From Asanoa iriomotensis (GTDB taxonomy: Bacteria; Actinomycetota; Actinomycetes; Mycobacteriales; Micromonosporaceae): a stretch of DNA of 64,000 nt. Each line of letters opens with the position of its first letter. The first letter of the stretch is position 1. A program made the position numbers and the translations under genes. Location: contig NZ_BONC01000002.1 in assembly GCF_016862515.1 (NCBI RefSeq), forward strand, positions 1-64,000. Direction: 5' to 3'. Positions 26,350-35,345 of this stretch are shown here, piece by piece. The notes under the pieces are model-generated. The model saw nothing but the letters and a program-made list of their open reading frames with translations. It did not search any database and had not been told where the DNA came from.

Positions 26350-27833
26350 CGCAGGCCGTGGACCACGTCGCGTTGCTGCCGGGTTATCTGGCCGCGGGCA
26401 CGGCGGTGCTGGTGCTCCTGGCCGACCTGTTCGTGGCGCGGCGGGTGGTCACGCTCGCGGTCGCGGCCGGCGGTGCCGTGGCGACCGCGGTGGCGGCGAT
26501 CGTCGTCGGGGCCGGTTCCGACCGCTCGACCTTCTGCGTCGGTGACGCCTGCTCCTATCTCGCCAACGACCGGTCCGCGCTGGTCGCGGCCCTCTTCGGG
26601 TTTCTGACGCTCGGCGTGCTCGGGCTCTCGGCGCCGCTGCTGCGGGCCGGGGTCGCGCCGGCGGGGGAATACTGCTTCCTGCTGGCCTGCTCGATGACCG
26701 GCGGCGTCGTGCTGGGCGCCGCGGGCGACGTGGTCACCCTGATCATCGCGCTGGAGACGCTGACCCTGCCGCTGTACGTGCTGGTCGGCATGCGCCGGCA
26801 GACCGTGGAGAGCGCCGCGGCGGCCGTGACGTTCTTCGTCGTGAGCGTGGTGGCGACCGCGGTGTCGCTGCTCGGCGCCGCCCTGCTCTACGCGGTGACC
26901 GGCCGGCTGCACCTGAGCACCCTGGGGCCGGCGCTGACCGGTGACGTGTCGCTGGCCGGCGGCGCACCCGTCCGGGCGCTCGACCTGCCGCTGACCTCCG
27001 TCGGCATCGCCCTGCTCGTGCTCGGGTTGGCGTTCAAGGTCGCCGCGGTGCCGTTCCACGCCTGGGCACCGCCCACCTACGACGGCGCGCCGCTGCCGGT
27101 CGCCGCCTACCTCTCCACCGCGTCGAAGCTGGGCGGCGTGGTCGCCATCCTGGCGGTGGTCACGGTGGCGCTGCCGCCCGCGGTGACCGGCCCGATCCTG
27201 GCCGCGCTCGCCGTGCTGACGATGACGGTCGGCAACCTGGTGGCGCTGCGCCAGATCCGGATGACCCGGCTGCTGGCCTGGTCGTCGGTGGCGCAGGCGG
27301 GCTACATCCTGGCGCCGCTGGGCGCGCTGGCGCTCGCGGACGGCCGCACCGGCGACGCGTTCTCCACTGCGGTGACCGCGGCCGTGGCCTACACGGTGTT
27401 CTTCGTGGTCCTCGAACTCGGCGCGTTCGCCGCGGTGGTCGCGCTGCGCGAGCCGACCGCCGACGGCGGCCGGATCGACTCCTACCGGGGCGCAGCGCGG
27501 CGCCACCGCTGGATCGGCGCCGCGCTGGCCCTGGCGCTGATCGGCCTGGCGGGGCTCCCGCCGGGGCTGGCGGGGTTGTTCGCCAAGGTCGCGGTGGTGC
27601 GCTCGCTGCTGACCGGCTCGTCGGGCTGGCTCGCGGTGGTGGTCGCCCTCAACGCTGTCGTCGGGCTCGCCTACTACGTCCGGGTGGCGGCGCTGCTCTA
27701 CGCACCCGACCCGCTCGACCGCCCGGCCCGCGCGGTGCCCTGGCCGGTGGCCGGGGTCCTGCTCCTGGCGACCGCGTTCGCGCTGGCGATCGGCTTCGCA
27801 CCACAGCTGGTGCTCGACTGGGCCGCCGGCTAG
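26346..27833 (+). CDS. nuoN: NADH-quinone oxidoreductase subunit N (NuoN)
   Basis: This is a 495-aa antiporter-like pumping subunit with about 14 helices, from a GTG at 26346. The Glu is in VTLIIALETLTLPLYVLVG. The Lys segment is LAFKVAAVPFHAWAPPTYDGAPLPVAAYLSTASK, and RQIRMTRLLAWSSVAQAGYIL follows. It is the last gene of the run. The 44-bp double-palindrome repeat begins 10 bp after its stop, and no clear terminator is seen before htpX. Confidence 0.96.
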   Translation: MTQAVDHVALLPGYLAAGTAVLVLLADLFVARRVVTLAVAAGGAVATAVAAIVVGAGSDRSTFCVGDACSYLANDRSALVAALFGFLTLGVLGLSAPLLRAGVAPAGEYCFLLACSMTGGVVLGAAGDVVTLIIALETLTLPLYVLVGMRRQTVESAAAAVTFFVVSVVATAVSLLGAALLYAVTGRLHLSTLGPALTGDVSLAGGAPVRALDLPLTSVGIALLVLGLAFKVAAVPFHAWAPPTYDGAPLPVAAYLSTASKLGGVVAILAVVTVALPPAVTGPILAALAVLTMTVGNLVALRQIRMTRLLAWSSVAQAGYILAPLGALALADGRTGDAFSTAVTAAVAYTVFFVVLELGAFAAVVALREPTADGGRIDSYRGAARRHRWIGAALALALIGLAGLPPGLAGLFAKVAVVRSLLTGSSGWLAVVVALNAVVGLAYYVRVAALLYAPDPLDRPARAVPWPVAGVLLLATAFALAIGFAPQLVLDWAAG

Positions 27834-27842
27834 ATCGCAAGC

Positions 27843-27885
27843 AACGGTCCGTTGTTAACGCTTTCCGTATAAGAACGGTCCGTTC
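27843..27885. repeat. Double-palindrome repeat, copy 2 (nuoN-htpX spacer, inverted)
   Basis: Two AACGG-T-CCGTT palindromes are centred at 27848 and 27879, again 31 bp apart. Read on the minus strand, the unit matches the copy at 10642-10685 except at two positions. It sits at the start of the 274-bp nuoN-htpX spacer. The rest of the spacer (27886-28107) has no gene; it holds the htpX ribosome-binding region (GAAGGAGGG at 28094-28102). Confidence 0.8.
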
Positions 27886-28107
27886 CTAACGCTTGACCAC
27901 CGCGGACCTGGCAGCGGAGCGAAGCGGAGCGGTGTCCGGCGGGAGCAACGGCCCGGACCAGCGCGAATCCGGGAAATATGAGGTTGTTCGTCCTTTTCTG
28001 CGCATGACGTTCAGGGAATTCACAGCAGATGCGGGCATGGTCGATGGGTAAGGGGGCGTTGAACCGGACAGCGGGTCACCCCACCCGCGTTCTGAAGGAG
28101 GGACGCG

Positions 28108-28995
28108 TTGCACAGGCATTACAACGGCCTCAAGACGGCCGCTCTACTTGGCCTGCTCACAGCGCTCATTCTCGGCATCGGCTTCGCGGTCGCCGGCACG
28201 TCCGGCCTGATCATCGCGCTGATCATCTCGCTGCTGATGAACGGTGCCAGCTACTTCTGGTCCGACAAGATCGCGCTGCGGTCGATGCGGGCCCAGCCGG
28301 TCAGCGAGGCCGAGTTCCCGGCGCTCTACCAGATGGTGCGGGAGCTGGCCGCCGACGCCCGGCAGCCCATGCCACGGCTCTACGTGAGCCCGACCATGCA
28401 GCCCAACGCGTTCGCCACGGGTCGCAGCCCGAAGCACGCGGCGGTGGCCGTGACCACCGGGATCACCCAGATCCTGGACTACCGCGAGCTGCGTGCGGTG
28501 ATCGGCCACGAGCTGTCACACGTCTACAACCGCGACATCCTGATCTCGAGCGTGGCGGCGGCGATCAGCGGCATGATCACGTTCCTCGCCTACCTGGCCT
28601 GGTTCGTGCCGCTGGGCGGCAGTGACGACGAGGACGGCGTGAACCCGGCCGTGTTCCTGGCGATGCTGATCCTCGGCCCGTTCGCGGCGTCGATCATCCA
28701 GCTCGCGATCAGCCGCAACCGGGAGTTCCAGGCGGACGCGTCGGGCGCCGCGCTCAGCCGCGACCCGCTGGCCCTGGCCAGCGCGCTGCGGAAGATCGAC
28801 GCCGGGGCGCGGCAGCTCCCGCTGCCCGCGGACAACCAGTTCACCCGGACGGCGCACCTGATGATCGCCAACCCGCTCAGCGGTGCGGGCATCGCGAAGC
28901 TGTTCTCGACCCACCCGCCGATGGCCGAGCGGGTCCGGCGGCTCGAGGAGATGGCCCGCAACCCGCGCGAGGTCGGGCCGGTGCAGTTCCAGTAA
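28108..28995 (+). CDS. htpX: Zinc metalloprotease HtpX
   Basis: This is a 295-aa membrane-bound M48 peptidase that degrades misfolded membrane proteins. I chose the TTG at 28108 because GAAGGAGGG stands 5-14 bases upstream. Two N-terminal helices (about residues 10-45) precede the zinc motif HELSH (His134, Glu135, His138). A second pair of hydrophobic segments lies near residues 150-195. The third zinc ligand is the Glu in NREFQADASG. The C-terminal PLSGAGIAKLFSTHPPMAERVRRLEEM is typical. A hairpin ends the gene. In other actinobacteria I recall htpX downstream of a similar nuo cluster, so the adjacency may be old. Confidence 0.95.
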   Translation: MHRHYNGLKTAALLGLLTALILGIGFAVAGTSGLIIALIISLLMNGASYFWSDKIALRSMRAQPVSEAEFPALYQMVRELAADARQPMPRLYVSPTMQPNAFATGRSPKHAAVAVTTGITQILDYRELRAVIGHELSHVYNRDILISSVAAAISGMITFLAYLAWFVPLGGSDDEDGVNPAVFLAMLILGPFAASIIQLAISRNREFQADASGAALSRDPLALASALRKIDAGARQLPLPADNQFTRTAHLMIANPLSGAGIAKLFSTHPPMAERVRRLEEMARNPREVGPVQFQ

Positions 28996-29021
28996 CCCGC
29001 GTCACCCCGTAAACAGTTAGG

Positions 29022-29062
29022 CCGGAAGACCAGTCGACCGTTAGGTTCGGCTGGTCTTCCGG
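29022..29062 (+). terminator. 12-bp hairpin after htpX
   Basis: Positions 29022-29033 are an exact reverse complement of 29051-29062, with a 17-nt loop. It lies 26 bp after the htpX stop and about 20 bp before the MFS start, so it could also act as an attenuator for the MFS gene. Confidence 0.75.
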
Positions 29063-29082
29063 TCGTTACAGGGGTGGTAGTC

Positions 29083-30342
29083 GTGGCTGCGCTTCGGCAG
29101 TACCTGGTGGTCTGGCGGATCCCGGGCGCGCCGCTGCTGTTCGTCTTCGGCATCATCGGCCGGCTCGGGATCGGCATGACCCCGCTGGCGCTGATCCTCG
29201 TCGTTCAGGGCGTGACCGGCCGGTTCGCGGCGGCCGGCATCGCGGGCGGCATCTACGCGGTGTCCGGCGCCGTGGTCAGCCCGCTCGCGGGCCGGGTCGC
29301 GGACCGGATCGGACCGACCCCGGTCCTGCTGGTCACCGGCGTGGCCCACCCGCTCGCCCTGCTCGCGCTCGTGCTCGTGCACACCCATGGCCTCGCCGCC
29401 ATCTACGTGGCGACCGCGGTGGCCGGTGCGACCTATCCGCCCCTGACCGCCGCGGTCCGCGGTGCGTGGAACGACGTGACCGGGCCCTCGACCGGCCGGT
29501 ACGCGCTGCGCAACCTCGCCCTCGCCGCCGAGACCGCCATGTTCGAGTTGGTCTTCGTCCTCGGACCGCTGCTGGTCTCCGGCTTCCTGCTGTTCGCCGA
29601 CGCCACCGCAGCCCTCGTCGGCGCCGGCGTGGTGACCCTGGTCGGCACGCTGGTGGTGGCGCTCGGCAAGGTGATGCGCGGCTGGCAGCCCCACCCGGCG
29701 TCGACGCACGCCAAGGGCCTCGGCCCCCTCCGGGTGGGCGGCTTCCCGGCCCTGCTGGTCTGCGTCTTCGGCCTCGGCACGGCGTTCGGCGCGACCGGCG
29801 TGATCGTGCCGGCGTTCGCCACGGCCGAGGGTGTCGCCGACCCGGACAGCCTGGCCGGCGTGCTGCTCGCGATCTGGGCGGTCGGCAGCGCCGTCGGCGG
29901 CTTCTGGTTCGGCACGCGCCCGTCGGCCGACAACATGACCCGCCAGTTCGCGGTGTTGCTGACGCTGCTGGCCAGCACGTTCGCGATCTACGCGGTGATG
30001 CCGTCACCGTGGGCGCTCGGCATCGCCCTGGTCTTCGGCGGAGTGGTGATCGCGCCGGGCCTGACGGTGGAGAACACGATGGTCGGCCGACTCGCGCCGG
30101 CGTCGATGCTGAACGAGGCCTACACCTGGATGGTCACGGTGTCGGTGGCCGCGTCGGCGGTCGGCGGCGCGGTCGCGGGCTGGCTGGTCGACGAGGTCGG
30201 CGTCCCGTGGGCGTTCATCTTCGCGGGCGCCGCGGTGGGTGTGGCGGCGCTGGTCGCGGCACCACCGTCGGGCCCGATCCGCCGAGCGGAAACGCTCGCC
30301 GCGGTGCGCCTGGAGCGCGCGCTGCAGCCGGAAGCGGTCTGA
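29083..30342 (+). CDS. MFS transporter
   Basis: This is a 419-aa membrane protein with about 12 helices. The GTG at 29083 is chosen because AGGGGTGG at 29070-29077 is well spaced; a GTG at 29074 is in frame. [17 protein letters not shown] after the second helix is the major-facilitator loop motif. The segment [37 protein letters not shown] is typical of the actinobacterial sugar/drug efflux-like group. The C-half [30 protein letters not shown] also matches that group. The substrate is unknown. It is convergent with yajQ. Confidence 0.85.
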   Translation: MAALRQYLVVWRIPGAPLLFVFGIIGRLGIGMTPLALILVVQGVTGRFAAAGIAGGIYAVSGAVVSPLAGRVADRIGPTPVLLVTGVAHPLALLALVLVHTHGLAAIYVATAVAGATYPPLTAAVRGAWNDVTGPSTGRYALRNLALAAETAMFELVFVLGPLLVSGFLLFADATAALVGAGVVTLVGTLVVALGKVMRGWQPHPASTHAKGLGPLRVGGFPALLVCVFGLGTAFGATGVIVPAFATAEGVADPDSLAGVLLAIWAVGSAVGGFWFGTRPSADNMTRQFAVLLTLLASTFAIYAVMPSPWALGIALVFGGVVIAPGLTVENTMVGRLAPASMLNEAYTWMVTVSVAASAVGGAVAGWLVDEVGVPWAFIFAGAAVGVAALVAAPPSGPIRRAETLAAVRLERALQPEAV

Positions 30343-30453
30343 CCTCTGGCCGGTGCCGGATCCGACCTTGGGTCGGCGCGGTCCTGCGGCCGACGGTCGC
30401 ACCCGTCGCGCAGCGAGTGATCTGCCATCCCACCGGCGGCGAGCGCGGACCGG

Positions 30454-30469
30454 GCGACCGTTCGGTCGC
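30454..30469. terminator. Hairpin between convergent MFS and yajQ genes
   Basis: A 7-bp perfect stem with a 2-nt spacer (30454-30460 with 30463-30469) is embedded in a longer GC-rich inverted region. It sits 24 bp from the yajQ stop in the 150-bp gap between two convergent genes, so a bidirectional terminator is plausible. Confidence 0.45.
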
Positions 30470-30492
30470 GCGGCCCGCGTGCGGCGGCCGGG

Positions 30493-30990
30493 TTACCGGT
30501 AGTTCGTAAACTGCAGGGCGACGCCGAAGTCGCCGTTCTTGAGGAGGGCGATGACGGCCTGCAGGTCGTCCTTCTTCTTGCCCGTGACGCGCAGTTGGTC
30601 GCCCTGGATCTGCGCCTGGACGCCCTTCGGGCCTTCCTCGCGGATCGTCTTGCTGATCGCCTTGGCCTTCTCGGAGTCGATGCCCTGCACGATCTTGGCG
30701 TCGATCTTGTAGGTCTTGCCCGAGGCGCGCGGCTCGCCGGCGTCCAGCGACTTGAGCGAGATGTTGCGCTTGATCAGCTTCTCCTTGAAGACGTCGAGCG
30801 CCGCCTTCACCCGCTCCTCGGTCTCGGCGCTCAGGTTGACGGCGCTCTCGCCGCCGGCCCAGCTGATCTCCGCCCCGGTGCCGCGGAAGTCGAAACGGGT
30901 CCCGAGCTCTTTCTCCGTCTGCCGTACGGCGTTGTCGACCTCCTGCTGGTCGACCTTGCTGACGACGTCGAAGGACGGGTTCGCTGCCAT
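30493..30990 (-). CDS. yajQ: YajQ family nucleotide-binding protein
   Basis: This is a 165-aa protein of the YajQ family (two ferredoxin-like domains), implicated in binding cyclic di-GMP or nucleotides and tRNA in some bacteria. Landmarks are [45 protein letters not shown] and the C-terminal [18 protein letters not shown]. The ATG at 30990 is chosen because AGGAG lies about 10 bases upstream; an ATG two codons earlier is too close to it. A GGDEF-EAL protein is encoded 1.5 kb away, but no link is shown. Confidence 0.93.
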   Translation of the reverse strand: MAANPSFDVVSKVDQQEVDNAVRQTEKELGTRFDFRGTGAEISWAGGESAVNLSAETEERVKAALDVFKEKLIKRNISLKSLDAGEPRASGKTYKIDAKIVQGIDSEKAKAISKTIREEGPKGVQAQIQGDQLRVTGKKKDDLQAVIALLKNGDFGVALQFTNYR

Positions 30991-31138
30991 GATCATGCTC
31001 CTGCGTCGGTGCGGCTTCTGGCGTTGTCCACGGGCCGGCCCGGCGGCGCGAACATGCCGACCGTACCCGGTTGCGTTCCGGGCCGGTGCTACCGCTATCC
31101 TTGCTTCCGCTGCCGCATCCGGTGTGGCGGCACGCCCT

Positions 31139-31219
31139 GGCGGGTTGCCCGAGCGGCCAATGGGAGCGGACTGTAAATCCGTCGCGAAAGCTACGAAGGT
31201 TCGAATCCTTCACCCGCCA
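31139..31219 (+). tRNA. tRNA-Tyr (GTA)
   Basis: The acceptor stem is GGCGGGT (31139-31145) with ACCCGCC (31212-31218), then discriminator A. The anticodon GTA is at 31173-31175 in loop CTGTAAA. A long variable arm, typical of bacterial tRNA-Tyr, precedes the T-arm loop GTTCGAATC. CCA is not encoded. Confidence 0.95.
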
Positions 31220-31345
31220 CAGGTGCGAAAACAGCCCTTGACCAGCGGCAACGCGGTCAGGGGCTGTTTGCGTACCAGGCGGTACCAGCTATTACCCATG
31301 CGCATTCAGGAATCGCGCGCTGTGTATTGGTGCCATCCTGAACGG

Positions 31346-31771
31346 GTGACTGGTCCCGTTCCGACTCAGGTCAATCTCGTCGTCCGCGACATTGCCACGA
31401 GCTTGGCCTTCTACCAGCTGCTCGGTTGGACCGCAGAGCCGACCGGGCCGCACGTCGAGTTCGCGTTCCCGGGTGGGTTCACCGTCGAGCTCGACGAGGT
31501 CGAGTCCGTCGGGCGCTGGAACAGCGGATCGCCGCCGCAGCAGCCGGGCAGTGGGGTGGTCGGCACGCGGGTGGGGAGCCGCGCGGAGGTCGACGCGCTC
31601 TGGCAGAAGATCACCGAGGCCGGGTACGAGAGCCGCCAGGCACCCTTCGACGCGTTCTGGGGTTCGCGCTACGCGATCGTGGCCGACCCGGACGGGCACC
31701 AGATCGGTCTGATGAGCCCGGCGGACGACGCGCACCGCCATTGGCCGCCTCAGCCCGCACCCAACGCGTAA
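31346..31771 (+). CDS. VOC/glyoxalase-like domain protein
   Basis: This is a 141-aa protein from a GTG at 31346; an ATG 48 bp upstream is possible. It has the two beta-alpha-beta-beta-beta modules of the vicinal oxygen chelate fold: QVNLVVRDIATSLAFYQLLGW, VEFAFPGGFTVELDE, GTRVGSRAEVDALWQKITEAGY, and SRYAIVADPDGHQIGLMSP. The second half follows the usual glyoxalase/bleomycin-resistance pattern. The reaction is unknown. It stands alone between tRNA-Tyr and a 520-bp gap. Confidence 0.85.
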   Translation: MTGPVPTQVNLVVRDIATSLAFYQLLGWTAEPTGPHVEFAFPGGFTVELDEVESVGRWNSGSPPQQPGSGVVGTRVGSRAEVDALWQKITEAGYESRQAPFDAFWGSRYAIVADPDGHQIGLMSPADDAHRHWPPQPAPNA

Positions 31772-32292
31772 CCAACGGTGGTAGTGGAGGATTCAACGAA
31801 TCGCCTGCTCGGGACGTTGGCATGCGCCATCCGTAAGAACAAGCATGTCTCCACTATCCACATCAAAAACGGTGATCAACCTTCGGCCAAGGTCAAAGCG
31901 GCCATTGGCGTCGACCGGACCCCCTTTAGGGACCGCCACCTCGAGATCGAGTGCTCACGATGTCGCCCGCGATCAGCGGCACGTCATGGTCGTCGGCAGC
32001 GCACACAGTCGCCCGCCCCGGCCGCTCGCAGCCCTGGTCAGCGCCAGCGACACGGCCACCGTCCGGGGTCGTCCGGTCATCCTCCGGATTGTTACGCGGT
32101 CAGCCGGAACGGGCAGTTCCGACTGGACAAATGCGACCGACCAAAGCAACGGTTAAGGTCGGGCTCATACGATTGGTTGGGTTTTCACGTGCCGATGGTT
32201 CGGGCCCAGCCTGATGCTCTGTGCGTCGCCATGCATGATGTGGCACCATCTTCTTACTCAACACGCCCCACCTTTGTGACAGGAGCACTCAG
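31772..32292. other. 521-bp interval with no supported gene
   Basis: One plus-strand frame crosses this interval, but its composition (many Arg, Ser, His and Pro) and lack of a ribosome-binding site argue against coding. Base composition is lower in GC than the flanks. The last 15 bases contain AGGAG for the small gene that follows. I see no clear riboswitch or tRNA. Confidence 0.6.
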
Positions 32293-32490
32293 ATGCGCGC
32301 ACGCTTGTTCGGCCGTTGGGTCGGTCGGGCTGCCGTTTTCGCCGTCCTCGGGTTCGGTGCCCTGGTAGCCGGTGGAGTCGCGTCAGCGTCGGCCTATATC
32401 GACAACCAGCAGGTCGAGTCGGTCGGCCCGACCGTCACCTCCTCCTTCCAAGAGGGCGCGCTACAGGCGTTCGGTTTCGACTGGAACTAG
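32293..32490 (+). CDS. Small secreted or membrane protein
   Basis: This is a 65-aa protein from the ATG at 32293 with AGGAG at 32280-32284. A basic N-terminus (MRARLFGRWVGRA) and a hydrophobic core (AVFAVLGFGALVAGGVASASA, about residues 14-34) form a signal peptide with a likely cleavage after ASASA. That leaves a mature peptide of about 31 residues starting YIDNQQVESVGPTVTSSF. It lies 43 bp before the GGDEF-EAL gene on the same strand. I do not know the family. Confidence 0.68.
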   Translation: MRARLFGRWVGRAAVFAVLGFGALVAGGVASASAYIDNQQVESVGPTVTSSFQEGALQAFGFDWN

Positions 32491-32533
32491 TCAGTTCCAG
32501 CTCCCCGATGACGGAGGGTGAAGGCGCGGGCCG

Positions 32534-35074
32534 GTGGTCACACTCCGAGGCGGATTCCGTCGTAATCAGGAGCTTGCCTGGTTACTGACCGCACCGGTCG
32601 GCTTGGCCGCTGTCCTGGCCACCCTGTTTCTCGGCATCAACGAGCCGAGGCCCTCCGTCTCCTGGCTCTCCGGGCTCCTCTTCCTCGGCCTGTTCATCGC
32701 GGCCGACCGTGTCGTGCTGATGTTCGAGGTGCGGCGCCAGGCGTTCACCGTCACTCTCGTCGAGATCCCGGTTCTCCTCGCTCTGTTCTGGCTGCCGCCG
32801 ATGAACGTCGTGCTCATTCGCGTTCTGGCGTCCGTCATCGCGCAGGCGAGCCGGCGGGTCCCGCCGATCAAGCTGTGGTTCAACGTCGCGAGCCATGCGG
32901 CCGCCGTGTCGCTCGCCGGCCTGATCGTGTTTGCCTTCAACCCAGCGCATCTGCGGGGGGAGGGCGAGGCCGGTCCCTACGAGTGGGTCTCGCTCGGCTC
33001 CGCGGTGATGGCTGCAGTCCTGTTGACGCTCGCTGTGACGGTAGGCGTCATCACCCTCGTCCAAGGCCGGATCTCCAGCCAAGATCTCGTGCGCATCGCG
33101 ACGCCGGGCCTGATCGTCGCCGGCATCAACATCACTATTGGCCTGGTCACGCTCGCGCTGCTGCAGAACGGCCCGTGGGCGGTCGTGTTGCTGGCAGCCC
33201 TCGCCGCGTTCTTCGTGATCGCGTATCGGTCCTACGCCCAGTTCCTGCGGCAGCACCGCACGCTCAGCGAGATCTACGACCTCACTCGAGCGATCGCGGA
33301 CACGCCGCACGACGGCACGCTGACCGACGTCTTGCTGCACCGGGTGCGCCGGCTCCTGCAGGCGGAGTACGCGACGCTCTGGCTGCCGCCGCTCGGCCGC
33401 TATCCAGAGGTGCTGCTGTCCGCCCGGGTCGACGACTCCGGTTTGACCGACCTCGTCGGCATCGACGAGTCGGTCCGGCGCAAGGTGCTCGCCACGGGCG
33501 AGACGATCGCCATCGGCTCGAAACTCGGCGGCGAGAAGATGCGTGGCGCATTGCGGGGCACCGGGGCCAAGGACGCGATCGTGGTGGCACTGCGCGCCGG
33601 CTCAGCGGTGATCGGCTGCATCGAGGTCACCAACCGCCTGGGGGACCTTGCCACGTTCGGGCTGAGCGACGTGCGGTTGCTGGAGACCATCGCCGCGCAC
33701 GCCGCGGTCGCGGTCGAGAACTCACGACTCGTCGAGAGGCTGCGGCACGACGCCTACCACGACGGCCTCACCGGGCTGGCCAACCGCCGGAGGATCACCG
33801 CCGCGCTCGAAGAGTCGGTCGGGGTGCGCGCGCCCGGCGAACAGGTCGCGGTGCTGCTGTTCGACGTCGACGGCCTGCGCCAGGTCAACGAGACGCTCGG
33901 CCACGGCGCGGGCGACCAGGTGCTCGCCGAGGTTGGGCGTCGGCTCCGGACACACGCGCCGTCGGGCGCGCTCGTCGGCCGGCTCGGCAGTGACGAGTTC
34001 GCGGTCACCCTGCGGGTCGACAACGCAGCCGGCGCCGAGGCGCTCGCGGTCAGGTTGCGCACCGAGATCCGCGACGAGATGGTCTTCGGTTCCCTGACCC
34101 TCGACATCGAGACCGCTGTCGGCGTCGCCGTCTACCCGGACCACGGCGGTGATGCCGCGACGCTGCTGCAGCGGGCCGACCTGGCGGCCACGGCGGCCAA
34201 GACCGTGCCCGGCAGCATCCAGCTCTTCAACGCGGGCCTGGAGTCGCGCTCGGTGCGCCGCCTCGCGCTCGCCGGCGACCTGCGCACCGCGCTCGACAAC
34301 GACGAGATCGAGGTCTACTTCCAGCCCAAGGTGACGCTGGCCGACCGCCGGCTGATCGGCGTCGAGTGCCTGGCCCGCTGGGAGCACCCCGTGCACGGCG
34401 CCGTGCCGCCGGAAGACTTCGTCGCGGTCGCCGAGCACACGGGGCAGCTCGCCCGGTTGACCGAGGCGGTGCTCAAGGAGGGGCTCAAGCGGTGCCGGGA
34501 CTGGTCGGCCACCGACCATCCACTCTCGATCGCGGTCAACCTCTCCGCGCGTACGCTGATCGACCCGGACTTCCCGACGCGGGTGCAGGAGCTCCTGGGC
34601 GAATACGGGGTGGCGCCGCACCGGCTGACCTTCGAGATCAAGGAGGAGGGCGTCCTGGACGGCACCGACCGTCCGATGCCCACCCTGCGCCGCCTGCGCG
34701 ACATCGGCGTCCGGCTGTCGGTCGACGACTTCGGCACGGGCTACTCGTCGCTGTCCTACCTGCGCCGGCTGCCGGTGCACGAGGTGAAGGTCGACAGCGT
34801 CTTCGTGCAGGGCATGGCGACCGACCCGGCCGACCTGGCCATCGTCAACGCGGTCGTCACCCTTTCGCAGCAGTTCGGCCTGACCGTGGTGGCCGAGGGC
34901 GTCGAGAGCGAGCTGACGCTCGAGCTCCTGCAGGACATCGGCTGCGAGATCGGGCAGGGCTTCCTGTTCAGCCGTCCACTGCCTTACGAGCGCCTGGAGG
35001 CCTGGTTCTCGGCGCAGACCGAGGCCGACTCGACCGCCGCGGGCGAGGTGCGCCGCCTGCGCGCGGTGCCCTGA
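32534..35074 (+). CDS. Membrane GGDEF-EAL cyclic di-GMP protein with GAF domain
   Basis: This is an 846-aa protein from a GTG at 32534. About seven membrane helices (residues 12-225) are followed by a GAF-like domain (about 240-395), a GGDEF domain (about 400-560) and an EAL domain (about 570-830). The GGDEF domain has HDGLTGLANRR and FDVDGLRQVN, but the active-site motif reads GSDEF. The EAL domain has GVECLARWEHP instead of EAL, yet keeps the N-L-S segment, DDFGTGYSSL, KVDSVF and EGVE. Phosphodiesterase activity is therefore likelier than cyclase activity, though either may be lost. It would set or sense cyclic di-GMP at the membrane. The small secreted-protein gene precedes it. Confidence 0.92.
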   Translation: MVTLRGGFRRNQELAWLLTAPVGLAAVLATLFLGINEPRPSVSWLSGLLFLGLFIAADRVVLMFEVRRQAFTVTLVEIPVLLALFWLPPMNVVLIRVLASVIAQASRRVPPIKLWFNVASHAAAVSLAGLIVFAFNPAHLRGEGEAGPYEWVSLGSAVMAAVLLTLAVTVGVITLVQGRISSQDLVRIATPGLIVAGINITIGLVTLALLQNGPWAVVLLAALAAFFVIAYRSYAQFLRQHRTLSEIYDLTRAIADTPHDGTLTDVLLHRVRRLLQAEYATLWLPPLGRYPEVLLSARVDDSGLTDLVGIDESVRRKVLATGETIAIGSKLGGEKMRGALRGTGAKDAIVVALRAGSAVIGCIEVTNRLGDLATFGLSDVRLLETIAAHAAVAVENSRLVERLRHDAYHDGLTGLANRRRITAALEESVGVRAPGEQVAVLLFDVDGLRQVNETLGHGAGDQVLAEVGRRLRTHAPSGALVGRLGSDEFAVTLRVDNAAGAEALAVRLRTEIRDEMVFGSLTLDIETAVGVAVYPDHGGDAATLLQRADLAATAAKTVPGSIQLFNAGLESRSVRRLALAGDLRTALDNDEIEVYFQPKVTLADRRLIGVECLARWEHPVHGAVPPEDFVAVAEHTGQLARLTEAVLKEGLKRCRDWSATDHPLSIAVNLSARTLIDPDFPTRVQELLGEYGVAPHRLTFEIKEEGVLDGTDRPMPTLRRLRDIGVRLSVDDFGTGYSSLSYLRRLPVHEVKVDSVFVQGMATDPADLAIVNAVVTLSQQFGLTVVAEGVESELTLELLQDIGCEIGQGFLFSRPLPYERLEAWFSAQTEADSTAAGEVRRLRAVP

Positions 35075-35156
35075 CACAGCCGCGGTATCCCGATTTCGTG
35101 GCCTGACAACAGACGTGTACTCTTACCCCTGCGCGTCAGCGAGCTAGATCGCGCGC

Positions 35157-35229
35157 GCCCCCTTAGCTCAGTCGGCAGAGCGTCTCCATGGTAAGGAGAA
35201 GGTCTACGGTTCGATTCCGTAAGGGGGCT
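35157..35229 (+). tRNA. tRNA-Thr (GGT)
   Basis: This is a 73-nt cloverleaf. The acceptor GCCCCCT (35157-35163) pairs with AGGGGGC (35222-35228), and the discriminator is T. The anticodon stem TCTCC/GGAGA flanks loop ATGGTAA with anticodon GGT at 35190-35192. The T-loop is GTTCGATTC. It is followed 13 bp later by tRNA-Met. Confidence 0.95.
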
Positions 35230-35242
35230 CTGTTCCACCCGC

Positions 35243-35315
35243 GGCGGTGTAGCTCAGATGGCAGAGCAAGCGGCTCATAATCGCTGTGTCGCCGGTTCAA
35301 GTCCGGCCACCGCTA
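35243..35315 (+). tRNA. tRNA-Met (CAT), elongator
   Basis: This is a 73-nt cloverleaf starting GGCGGTG and ending CACCGCT plus A, with a G1-U72 pair as in other actinobacterial elongator tRNA-Met. The anticodon CAT is at 35276-35278 in loop CTCATAA. The initiator-type run of three G-C pairs in the anticodon stem is absent. The tRNA-Thr, tRNA-Met, rpmG, hadAB order matches the arrangement I know from mycobacteria. Confidence 0.93.
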
Positions 35316-35345
35316 CTGTTGATTCGGGCGCCGCCGGCGCCCGTT

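Noticed and set aside
10642-27885. Inverted repeats as ends of a transposon
   Set aside because: The segment between them holds core metabolic and respiratory genes, there is no transposase, and no target duplication was seen.
31778-32368. 196-codon frame after the VOC gene
   Set aside because: Composition is Arg/Ser/His/Pro-rich, there is no ribosome-binding site, and it overlaps the better-supported small secreted protein gene.
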